Shown piece after piece: positions 24,989-34,788 of a DNA stretch of 64,000 bases (within the stretch, counting starts at the first letter, position 1; the number at the start of each line of letters is the position of its first letter). The stretch spans positions 4,695,501 through 4,759,500 of the forward strand of contig JAWRVZ010000039.1 in the NCBI GenBank assembly GCA_037043235.1. Direction: 5' to 3'. The position numbers and the translations under genes were made by a program. The DNA is from Rhodeus uyekii. Taxonomy: Eukaryota; Chordata; Actinopteri; Cypriniformes; Acheilognathidae. The notes under the pieces are model-generated. The model ran no database searches, had not been told where the DNA came from, and saw only the letters and a program-made list of their open reading frames with translations.

Positions 24989-26593
24989 TTATTCAGTGTG
25001 TTCCGGGGCTCTCCTTAAGCGCGTTGCGTGGATCCACTGTGGAAAAGATTCAGTTAATACTGCAGTTCGAGTTACAGCCACAACTTTGGTGGGGGTGCTA
25101 AATTTTGGTGCTTCAATAGGATCCCCCATTTTTAAGAATTGTTTGACCATCACCTCATCTCCTACTTGAAAGGGATGGGTGGGGTCCAATGGTAGTGGCA
25201 CGGAACTCGAATGCATTTTCCTCCAATTTTCATGGAGTGCTTCACATAATAACCTAGAATATTCACCCAGGGGCACATCACATCCCACACCTCCCAGTAT
25301 TCCGCCCCCTCTCCAGGGAGCTGGGAATGGTCTTCCCATGATCATTTCATATGGGGACAGCCCTTTTAACCCTTTGTGGGGGGCCATCCTCATTTCGGCC
25401 AGTACAACAGGGAGCAGTGAGGGCCAATCATTGTGACCTGCTGAATGCATTGCTTTGCGTAATTTGTCTTTGATTGTTCTATTTGCCCTCTCCACAATAC
25501 CAGACGACTGTGGGTGATAAGGAATGTGGTGTTGCCAATCAATCTGTAGTTGTTTTGTCATGTCCATCAGGACTTTGGCCACGAAAGCAGGTCCTCTATC
25601 GGAGTCTATAGCGAGTGGAATTCCATATCTAGGAATTATTTCGCGCGTCAAATGTGTCACCACTGTCTTTGCATCCTCCTTTGAGCAGGGAAAAGCCTCC
25701 ACCCATCTCGAAAATTTGTCTACAAAAACTAGTAAGTACTTATACCGTCCCTTCCTGGGGAGGTGAGTGAAGTCAACCTGCCATTGCTGTAAAGGACTCT
25801 CAGGTAGAGGCAGAGTCTGATGTTTTGTTATTGGTTTCGAATTATTACTCATTGCACATGTAACACAACGGTCTAACGTGTCTTTTACTTTCGTTGACAA
25901 CCCTTTTATGCACAAAAATCGATCCATCTCCTCATATACCCCTCTTTGGCCGCGGTGTGTGACACCATGGAACTCCCAAATGAGGAAATATGCACACGAT
26001 GCTGGCACACAAACGCGGCCACGATTGTCCACCATGACCCCTTCTGTGTTTGCTGTAGCGCCTAATTCTGCCCAGTGGTGGCGATCATCATCAGAGGCAG
26101 CCTGTTGCATGGCTATGAGATCAGTGTTAGGAATAATTCCACATGTCATAACGTGAGGTGTGTGAGAGGCAGCAGCAACATTCAACCAAGGGGGAAACCG
26201 GCCAGACTGGGCCCCCTCTTTGGCAGCCTTATCAGCTAATGCATTACCTCTGGCCTCGCTTGTGTCAAGTGTTGAATGACCTTTCGTTTTAATTATAGAT
26301 AGACGTTTAGGTAGGCGACAGGCTTGTATTAAATCCATCACTAGAGAGCTGTGTGCTATCGGTTTACCATCAGCAGCGACAAACCCTCTTGTGGCCCAAA
26401 TTTGGCCAAAATCATGTGCTACACCAAAAGCATACCTGCTGTCTGTGTATATGTTGACATCCTGATCCTCAGCTAAAACGCAGGCACGGGTCAAAGCAAC
26501 AAGCTCTGCTGCTTGAGCGGATGCAAAAGGCAGGGCTGCAGATTCAAAAACAGTGTTAGGCAATTCACACACAGCATAACCACAGAGATACAC
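24989..26593 (-). pseudogene. pol: Retroviral pol remnant: RNase H and integrase
   Basis: A 534-codon open frame without an authentic start, joined upstream to gag by a deletion. RNase H motifs come first: YTDSRYAF, KGHS and GNALADKAAKEG. Integrase follows: an HHCC zinc region (HGVTHRG ... CVTC), then a catalytic core with D in QVDFTHLP, D in AIDSDRGPAF and E in SSGIVERANRTIK, and a C-terminal domain ending in WIHATRLRRAP. The catalytic residues remain visible, so this segment is younger or less decayed than its surroundings. Protease and RT are missing, so it cannot function as a pol gene. Confidence 0.92.
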
Positions 26594-26599
26594 GCGGTT

Positions 26600-27814
26600 A
26601 AATGGTATCTCAGAACATCGTAGTGATCTACATGACAGTTATTCATGAAAGTGGACAAAAACATCGGGTTTGGTTCGCCCTCATTTAAATCCATTTCCCC
26701 TACACTGGTCCACACGTCGCTAAATCGCTGGAAAAAACGAGACGGGGTTTCACCCTTTTCCTGTTTACAGTTAGTCACTTGTGATAGATCGCGATTTGCC
26801 GCTTTCAAATTCAGTAGATATTTTTTAAGCTGTTTATCTAGTTCTTTCAGCATATTCGCGGTATCATCTCTCCATTTAAATGTGGTAACCGTTTTAGTTC
26901 GCCCGGTTCGCCTAGTTTCCTCCCCAGTCCGTACTTCTTCTTTTATCTGGTCAATTTCATCATTCTCCGGACCAAGCACTGGCACTGCTGCTACCAGGCT
27001 GTCTTCATTATATGCGTCGCCTAATTTGAACTGCAGGATAAATCTGTAATCCGCGCCTGTCAATTGACAATGGCGTGATGCTTTGATAAGCATATCAACG
27101 AATTGGACGGGTTTCGATGGCGACGGCAACATGTCTATTATGTCTTTCAGCGCGCTGACAGAAGGCGGTGTGATATCAACTTTATTACCTCTTAGCGCCC
27201 ATACAGCAGCCACATTTAATTTTGGTGGGTCAATTTCAGATCCTGAATCAGGACCTGCATCGTCATCATATTCACCGTCTGTATCATCATCATTTTTACT
27301 CGCTTTTATGGGTTCTTTCTCTTTGTCGCGAATTATGGACGGTGCGCTTGGTGCGCTCGGTGCGCTCGGTTTAGAGACACACGTGGTATTTATGCTCGGT
27401 TGCACATATGGCGGTGGCGGGCATTTTCCCGGCTTGTAGGCAGGATACTCAGTCAATGTTGTCAGTTTTTTTTCCCTTCAAGGGTTTTGGTACAGTTTTT
27501 AATACTGCTTTAGGAACATATGCGCCAGTTTTACTGCGCCATATGTCGGCCATTCTGTACCACACATCATACCCTGCGCGCATATATGTAAAATCCCAAT
27601 TTGGATCGCCTTGGTTACCATATGTCAAATCATAAGCGGTCTGTAAAAACCCTGGGTCAAATGTTCCCTCTCGCGGATAAGAACGCCACTGACTGTGCTC
27701 TGTCCAACCAGCCAAATTGTCTATATATGGATTAGTGTAATATCCCCACCCACATCGTTCCATCCAAGCTTTTGGAGTTTCACTCGGGTCTGGTTTGGGA
27801 TATGATTGCCCCAT
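26600..27814 (-). pseudogene. gag: Retroviral gag remnant (matrix to capsid), frameshifted
   Basis: The first segment starts at 27814 with MGQ, a myristoylation-type start, and runs to a stop at 27449. The reading then continues in another frame from about 27456 down to about 26600. The frame change is next to an A-run near 27463-27470. The second segment carries a proline-rich stretch (PPPPYVQP), an APS triplet repeat, an acidic DDDDTDGEYDDD patch and a capsid-like helical region. The major homology/nucleocapsid end is lost: gag sequence runs directly into RNase H sequence near 26600 with no protease or RT. Non-functional. Confidence 0.85.
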
Positions 27815-27947
27815 TACAAAAATGGCCAGGCACCGACACACACAGTCTTAAAATTACGTTTGCGCAAAAAACTGCAATTTTTTCCCGATCTATTGATCTA
27901 TCCAGAACAGGTAGTGAATCTTAATTTTCTCTTACCTGTCTGGATAG

Positions 27948-27966
27948 ATCCCGGAACGAGCCCCCA
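27948..27966 (-). other. tRNA-Pro-like primer-binding site
   Basis: Reads TGGGGGCTCGTTCCGGGAT on the minus strand. This matches the classical proline tRNA primer site of murine-type retroviruses except for one extra T. It lies just inside the LTR. Confidence 0.85.
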
Positions 27967-27972
27967 GAACAC

Positions 27973-28396
27973 TGTAGGAAATTCTCTTCAGCGTCTTTGT
28001 GTGTGTCGATCTCTGCTCATCAAAGTCTGGTACCAGGGAGTGCAAGTAAATGAACCAAAACGAAGTCAATCAGTAATGGTTTATTCAGAATGCAGCTCAG
28101 CTCAGTACAGAATGCATGCAGTATATATAGTGCCCCAAAAGGAAAAAGGGCACACAGAAGAATGAGAAAAACAACTCCATATGAGGCACATGAAATGATA
28201 CTCAGTTATTTCTTGTTGCAAATTCTAGAACAGAACAGTCCTCAGCTCAATGTCAAGAGGAGCTAGATAGAGGAACAATAGTGGATGTGTGATTTCACCC
28301 GAACGCACACACAGAAGCTTGCTTAACCAATTTCTGCAAAGTCACTGTAAGGGCACAGTTTACTTTTATAACATATAAAACATACATTTTCCTTCA
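27973..28396 (-). repeat. 5' LTR of the endogenous retrovirus
   Basis: About 424 bp. It begins TGAAGG directly at the boundary with the MITE-derived flank and ends near CTACA, six bases before the primer site. A TATA box (TATATATA, 28122-28129) and a polyadenylation signal (AATAAA on the minus strand, 28080-28085) are in the expected order U3-R-U5. No second LTR is found in the window. Confidence 0.8.
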
Positions 28397-28443
28397 GCCA
28401 ACACTGGCAACACTGCGTCAAAGTCTTCACTATATCTTGAATG
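28395..28443 (+). repeat. 49-bp direct repeat flanking the provirus, right copy
   Basis: Identical to 23599-23647. The LTR begins at its left edge (overlapping by about two bases). Only the terminal part of the MITE is present on this side. Confidence 0.95.
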
Positions 28444-28649
28444 GATGTATGAACACGCTTTTCAAGCCTTGCTGGTAAGGATTTTTATTGGTTACCTGAA
28501 GTTTACATGGTCAATCTGTAAGATCTAACTATGTAGACATATCTTGATAATATTCACATTCTGCACATTGAAGCTGAATTAGAGTTGTTGATGGATATTA
28601 ACGCCTTCAGTTTACTTGAACCGTGGGAAGTAGTGAATAGTTAGTGAGA

Positions 28650-30510
28650 TAGTCCCCGTCATGGGTCGTTAATGGTTCTCTAGGCAGTTATCAAAATGAA
28701 CAACATACTGCTAGAGTAAGGATCTCTGTTGAAACCTTAGAGTTGCTATTGGAAAAGTAATACAAGCAGTTCAATGAGAAAATCCTGGACAAAGAAGAAA
28801 TGTCCAGAGAGGATGTAAAGAGAAATCTGTAAGCTTCAAGGATGGACATAATAGTTTGAAGATGCCTTTCAAAATCAAAGATATTGAGTCTACCAATCTT
28901 AAAATTGCCGAACAGTGTCTTGTTGGGATAAAGAGAATGTTTGAAAGAATATAAAGTTTCAACAGGAAAATATAGACTTCCCTAAAAATATGATTATCCA
29001 AAGATATACTGAACAAGTGCCATAGCATCAATTGGATCAATGTGATGGTAAGGTTTGGTAAATTCCTCATCATGGTCTGTTACAAGTGGTATTTGACTAG
29101 GGAGCAAAATACCAAGGCACACCTCTAAATAGTCAACTAATGCAAGATCCAAACCTCTCAAGCTCTTTAATTGGAGTTCTTCTGAGGATAAGACAGGGAC
29201 TTGTTGCTTTCATGACTGATATTAGAGCAATGTTTTACCAGGTAAAATACTTTCTTCACTTCCTATGTGGCAAGGTGGAGAGGTTACACAAGATGTTGCC
29301 ATCTTCCGAATGGCTGTTCATTTATATTGGAGCAATTTCATCCCTGAGATGTACATGTTTCGAGCTGAAGAGAATTGTAAAAGACATCTACTTACTTACA
29401 GACTATGAGGCAATGCAGATGGTCAATGACTTGACCACTTTATGTTAAAAGGGAGACTCTGATTTCCATCCATCACAGTGGGTCAACAACAGCCATCCGG
29501 TCTTACAGTCCATTGCAGAACATGCACGGCCAGTAAGGCAGTTCATTTGACGGTGGCATACTCATTGGACACAGATTCTTGCATAAACGCTTTTTGATTT
29601 TTCAAAGGCAGAAGAAGACAAGTATGTAATTTCAAGTCCGACGATAGCACAAATTTTACTACCACAGAAAAGTAAAACAAGCACTTGCAGAGTTAAAAAA
29701 AAGAAAACAAAGATGTTAGCACACAAAGGAATTAAATGGAGCTTTAACCCACCTGCAGCTTTGCATCATCCAAATGGTCAGAAGGGTGTTGTCCACAAAC
29801 ATTGGATGATGAAGGATCACACAAAGCTGAGGCAATTAGGCAATTACAATTAAACACTTACCCCAATCATCTTCCTACAATGAAGAGAAAACCAATTTAT
29901 TCTCCTGGTCTTTTTGGTATGTAAGAAGAAGGTGGAAACAAGTACAATAACTCTCAGATCTTTTTGGGGGAAAAGATGGATAAAAGAGCACTTACCTTTT
30001 GTTACAAGAAAGGCAGAGATGGACTAAAGAGAAATGAAGTCTTATGCCTGGTGATGCAGATTCCACAGTCCCATGAAATTCTGGAAACTTTCCCAGATAA
30101 AAAGGGTTAGGTTAGATCTGTATGAGTTCAATCCAAAACAAACACAAAAATAAGACAATTAGCAAAGCTTTGTCTTCTAGAAATGTGAAAAAGGGTTCAA
30201 ATGTAAGGTGTACTCTAATTTTAAAATGTATTGATGTATAATGAACTTAATCAATACTCAATTAATATATGTACATAAGTCATTAACAGTTAGGGGCAGG
30301 TATGTTGGCGCCATTATATTGAGTTGTAATTATTGTATAAGCCAATAGAGGGCATATAATTTTTTTTGAAATGTATATAAGTAAGGTGATTATGAGTTAC
30401 AGGTGCGCAGTAGAAGGTCAACAACAAGCAATGTCCATCCATGGAGCGTATTGTCCAAGACTGTGCTCGTGCCCATAACAGTTTGTCTTGAATTAAATAT
30501 TTTGATTGTC
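28650..30510 (+). mobile_element. Decayed BEL/Pao retrotransposon (pol remnants and 3' LTR-like end)
   Basis: Stop-riddled but recognisable in order on the plus strand. Near 28700: RISVETLEL-like and EEMSREDVK (protease/RT linker). At 29150-29260: IGVLLRIRQGLVAFMTDIR followed by AMFYQV, the BEL/Pao reverse-transcriptase signature. At 29460-29550: FHPSQWVNNSHPVLQSIAEH. At 29730-29780: GIKWSFNPPAALHH from the integrase core. At 29910-30110: an integrase C-terminal region. A probable LTR follows at about 30240-30510, with a TATA-like run and an AATTAAAT motif. Not capable of movement. Confidence 0.8.
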
Positions 30511-30639
30511 AGCAGAAAGTAGAAGTTAAGTTTGGGGTATTTGTTTTGTTGTATTTGTTGTTTACAATGTCACATGGAAAATAAATGGATTTGTATATCC
30601 GAATATCCTGAAAGTATGGATAAATATGTTTATAAAAGG

Positions 30640-30800
30640 CAGAAGCACATGTCAAAACCAACTGTGTTTTTACAGATCCAATCTAAACAGCATAATGGGA
30701 GACATGTCAGTGTTCGAAAGAGGACAAATTGTCTCGCTGGCCCATCTGTGACCAGGACACATTATTGTCTAAATGTCTAAAACGTGGTATTTCAGTTTCA
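30640..30800 (+). mobile_element. Possible Tc1-like transposase N-terminal scrap
   Basis: In one plus-strand frame 30696-30745 reads MGDMSVFERGQIVSLA, like the FERGQIV helix start of Tc1-family transposases. It is followed by VTRTHYCLN-like sequence in a shifted frame. Too short and broken for a firm call. Confidence 0.4.
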
Positions 30801-32950
30801 TTGTCCAATCCCTGTTATATAGATGTTATCATCATTTCCACAGGCTCAAAAGAGACACAACAGATTTGTGCTGGCTTTATCTCTAAAATAAAAAATCACT
30901 TGTTCGTTTTCTCATCGATGTGAGCTATGCAATCATCTTTTGCGTTGTTTTATTTCATTTCAGACAGCTGTCATTGGCTCACTACCTGGAAAGAGCATGT
31001 TTCTTTATTGACAGCCATTCAAAATAATATTTTTGGGGAAGCAGAATTTAAATACTATATACAGGTAAATAAAATAAAAAATCTAAAAATAATTTATTAT
31101 ATTCGAGATTTTTGGAGGACTTGGAGACTTCCTCTCTCTGCTGCCTTTGATATCACATCTCAGCATAGTCATCACTAATGAAGGGTTGTCGTGAGGCAAT
31201 CAGCATTGCCATGATGTAATTTTCCTGCAGCCCTGGAGTCATTAATCATTTGGCACCTAGGTTTAGGTGATTGGCTCCTGGCAAAAGAACTGAACGCTGC
31301 CATGAAGAAATATGGCAGATTTCAAATAAACTATTACTTCAGTGCCACTGAGATGAATTGGAGTGCAAGTAGCCTTCTAAACCTCACTGGATTGCAAAAA
31401 GAAATTGTTCTCATGCTGTTTGTCTAACACTTAAAAATGACCAGATTTACATGTGTTTTATACATTTTGAATTAGCTCCTTGTTTGGAGTATTTATGGTG
31501 ATGGGTCTACATGAAAATAGCAATTAGCTTGTGAGTTAATGTGAGAATAGGAATTTTTCTGAGCTCTGAGCTTTTTCTGATGTAACTTATTTTTTATTAA
31601 ACCACAAATAACCAATAATCACATAGAATGACTTGTGATGACAATTATTTCAGTTTTTGCTTTCCCTGGGAATCAAACCTGACCTTGTTGTTGCAAGCTC
31701 AATCCTCTACTTTTTGAGCTACTGGAAAGATATAATTAAAAAGAAACATTTTATGATGACGTGGAGCCTAGAGAATATCTGCATGATTATATTACAACAG
31801 GTGAAAATAAATGAATCTCTTTTTATTGATGGTCATTTCCACTGGCTCAGCATAGAAACAATAAACGCGTCTTGGCCTAGTTTTTTAAAATTTCCAAAGG
31901 TTCATTTTCTCAACTATGTGAGCTTTGCTAAGTCAGCCACATAATCTGGATGATTTAATTTGGATAAAAATGTGCTGGCTATATAAGTAACCTGTAAATA
32001 ACACCCACGTAGTAGAACAAAGTGTGTGTTGCTGTAAATTAGCACAAATATTTGTGCTCTGTGTTTCTGGCTTGAGTTGTTGATGAAAGTTCTATATCTT
32101 TAAGATAGATTTGCACAACAAAGTTTGTGAGAATGTCTGGAGAAGTCACAAAACACTTTAGTTTTTTCACTATCATGTTGGTAAATGTGTTCAGCCCATA
32201 TAAAAGTATATGCTGTACTTTTATTATGTAATAATAGTATGTGCTATGAATGATTACAAATTAAACAGACAGTACTGCAGCGCTTCACAATGTAAATAGT
32301 TGAGTTTGACAATGTGTGAAACTATTAGAATTACGCTTCAAGTTAAAAGTGCAGTTCTGTTCATTTTATCAGAGCAAAGGAAGAGCTAGACAGAAGATGT
32401 AGTGCAAATTTATGTAACAATTGTAGCAGATGCACCTCATTCAGAGCCAAACTCATGCAAAACCCTTTCTAAGAGATAGAGAGCAGCTGCCTCTCAGACA
32501 TGCTTTCTCTGAGGAATAGGATTTTCCATCAAACAAACATTCTCTCAAAGGGGCCCTCTTTTAGGAAAGAGTACCTCTGCAAAATTAGGGAAAAAACTCT
32601 GAGGCTATGTTGGCCCAATAAAATCCAATCTGATTAAGGCAGAGACCGAAGTTTGGAGTTGTTACTATTTGAATGCCATGCCAAAATATGTTTTTTTGCA
32701 ACTCCAAGCCGCACATCAGGGCCACAGTGTTAGTGTTAGTAGACCATCAGTTTTCTTTGGCAGTGATGGGTTTCAGAGCGACTTTTAGCAGTCATGATTT
32801 AAATTTTTAATTTAAATAATACAGCTGAGACATAATAGCCTGGGTGAATGTTGAAGTTCTGATTTAGGTCAGATGTTTCAAACCATTCCTGGATCTCAGT
32901 TTAACCCTTCTTAGTTATCCATATTACCACAAACAGTTGACTAAAGGATC
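30800..32950. other. Intergenic, with one SINE
   Basis: Apart from the SINE at about 31640-31730, I recognise no exon or element in this 2.1-kb AT-rich stretch. Confidence 0.45.
31640..31730 (-). repeat. tRNA-derived SINE (partial)
   Basis: On the minus strand it reads gtagctcaaaaagtagagg (box A-like) and, downstream, gtttgattcccagggaaagc (box B region). These are the same landmarks as the SINEs at 36645, 47922 and 61996. The tail is missing or diverged. Confidence 0.75.
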
Positions 32951-32984
32951 TGTCTGTGAGACCTGATCTTTGAGGCTTTGTTTA

Positions 32985-33420
32985 GTGGAGAGGTGTCTGA
33001 ATCCCTCCAGCTAACTGCTGGTGAACCTCAGGGTTCGCTGTTTGGCCCATCTCATTTTCTCACTCTGCTATATCTTTGCACCCTGTTATAAAGTCTCATG
33101 ACTTCTCTTATTACTGCTGTGCAGATGATACATGGTCATTCCAGTCCAATCTCTGCATAGATCTCAGGAAATCTTTGATATTTTGTACTGGAGGAAGGAA
33201 CAAAACCTCTAGCTCAACTTTAGTGAGGTCAACAACACTACAACTAGCCAAGAATCTTATCATATTTGACATCCAGCTGAACTTTACAAAGCACATCTTA
33301 CCATGCAGATCTGTAATATTAGGAAAATCTTGTCTCATTATGCTGTGCAGATGCTGGTCCACATACTTTTGTAGCCATTACATTTAAATATCTGATGGTT
33401 TATGTTTGGCCCATACCCTT
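32985..33420 (+). mobile_element. L2-like LINE reverse-transcriptase fragment
   Basis: Frame-shifted translation shows GEPQGSLFGP-like sequence near 33025-33060, YYCCADDTWSF (the YADD-type active-site box) at about 33106-33140, and CNIRKILSHYAVQMLVH near 33310-33360, as in L2/CR1-clade elements. Several frameshifts and stops; 5'-truncated. Confidence 0.65.
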
Positions 33421-33429
33421 CTGGTCTAG

Positions 33430-34788
33430 CTTTAATTAAAAACATTCACCCAAAAAGATGATTTTGAAATGTTTAGGCATTTTTATTTTCAGACATTTAA
33501 TTGATAAGTTACAAAACAAAAAGAAAGCAGCATCTGGAAAACACTGCATATTTGTATCTATTTTATACAATAACAATGTACAAAAATAAATAGCTTTACA
33601 ATGAAGAAGTAACAAAGTACAATCCTTCACTGAAGGGATACGTTTTGCCGCATTTTAATATGACTAATATATGAAACTGGAACTGCCAAAACCGTATAAA
33701 CATTCATATACAATCATTTTAAAGGAGCAGTAACAATTTGTCAGATTAGTTTTATGCTGTATTGTTTTTGTAGCTCTTTCAAAATCTTAGCAGACATATC
33801 TACTCATCAAGCATGAAAACACAGGAAGGACGGATGTTTCCAGACCTCCATGTTTTCATTCACGCAGCAATTCACAACCATTTGCTTTGTGCACTTTTGA
33901 AATAAAACAGTGTTTAATACAAAGAACAGCGATAGTAAATTGCGTAACCATTATATAATCCTCTGAATGAACACAAACATTGTTTGTTGAGGAATTTTTA
34001 AAAGTAGTTCCTAAACTGATCAAACATTTAATTGTAATAATGTTCCAGAAAATAAATTAGGCTCAACCATGTACCTCTGATACAGTTTTCATATAGGTGA
34101 AAATAGGAATAGATTTATATGATCATGCTTTAATCAAGTGTTCGTGCTACACTTCAACTCTGAAAGTGAAAATAACCTCTAATAAATGCAAGCCTTAAAT
34201 AAAATAAAGTAAAAATCAATCATTATTGACCCAATCACAAAGTAAATCAATAAAAAATGATAGCACCTTCATAGTGGCTTAGCGAGTGACAGTTCAAACT
34301 AAGATTTTCCCATTACAAGTTAAACTAAACTGAATTTTTAGTAGCTTTGAATGTTTGAAACTAAATGTAACTAAACTTCTAAATGAAACTAAATTTCTGT
34401 ACTTTTAAAAATTCAGCCTGAGATGAATATAAAAGCCCTGCTTGGTGTGTTTTGTATTGCTCAGAATCATTTTAAAAAACGTATATGGAATGATCTGAAA
34501 AAGCAAATAGAAGACAGAAGTTAGGGAAACAGCATTGCTTGCTGAGGTAGATATCTATTGGATAAAACTTCAATAGTGGTTCTTAATATATATTTGGAAA
34601 ACCAAATCCCAAATGATCAGTCTGTGCAACATTCGTGATCAACTCCACACCACACAGCTCAACCATTTTTCCATCTAAAGCTGAATATTTCCTGCTCCAA
34701 CCTGAAGCACGGTCAAATGACAATCTGTACATTGTCTCACAGGAACATCTTATCACCTCTGAACAATTTTAAAACCTGCATGATGTCC
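33430..34788 (-). other. Probable 3' UTR and downstream region of adamts8
   Basis: Follows the adamts8 stop codon on the minus strand. AATAAA on the minus strand lies at about 33480, which would give a 1.3-kb 3' UTR. No competing gene is evident. Inference from position and motif. Confidence 0.35.

Larger units (their letters stand above)
23648..28396 (-). mobile_element. Deleted gammaretrovirus-like endogenous retrovirus, single LTR
   Basis: Read on the minus strand: LTR at 27973-28396 (starts TGAAGG, TATA box, AATAAA), primer-binding site complementary to tRNA-Pro at 27948-27966, gag in two frames (26600-27814), RNase H plus integrase (24989-26593), then two env pieces (24159-24467 and 23637-23951). 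The protease and reverse transcriptase are absent, much of env is missing, and there is no 3' LTR. The CX6CC motif in the env transmembrane subunit, the MGQ gag start and the proline-tRNA primer all point to a gamma/epsilon-like retrovirus. It is an old, non-functional copy. Confidence 0.9.
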
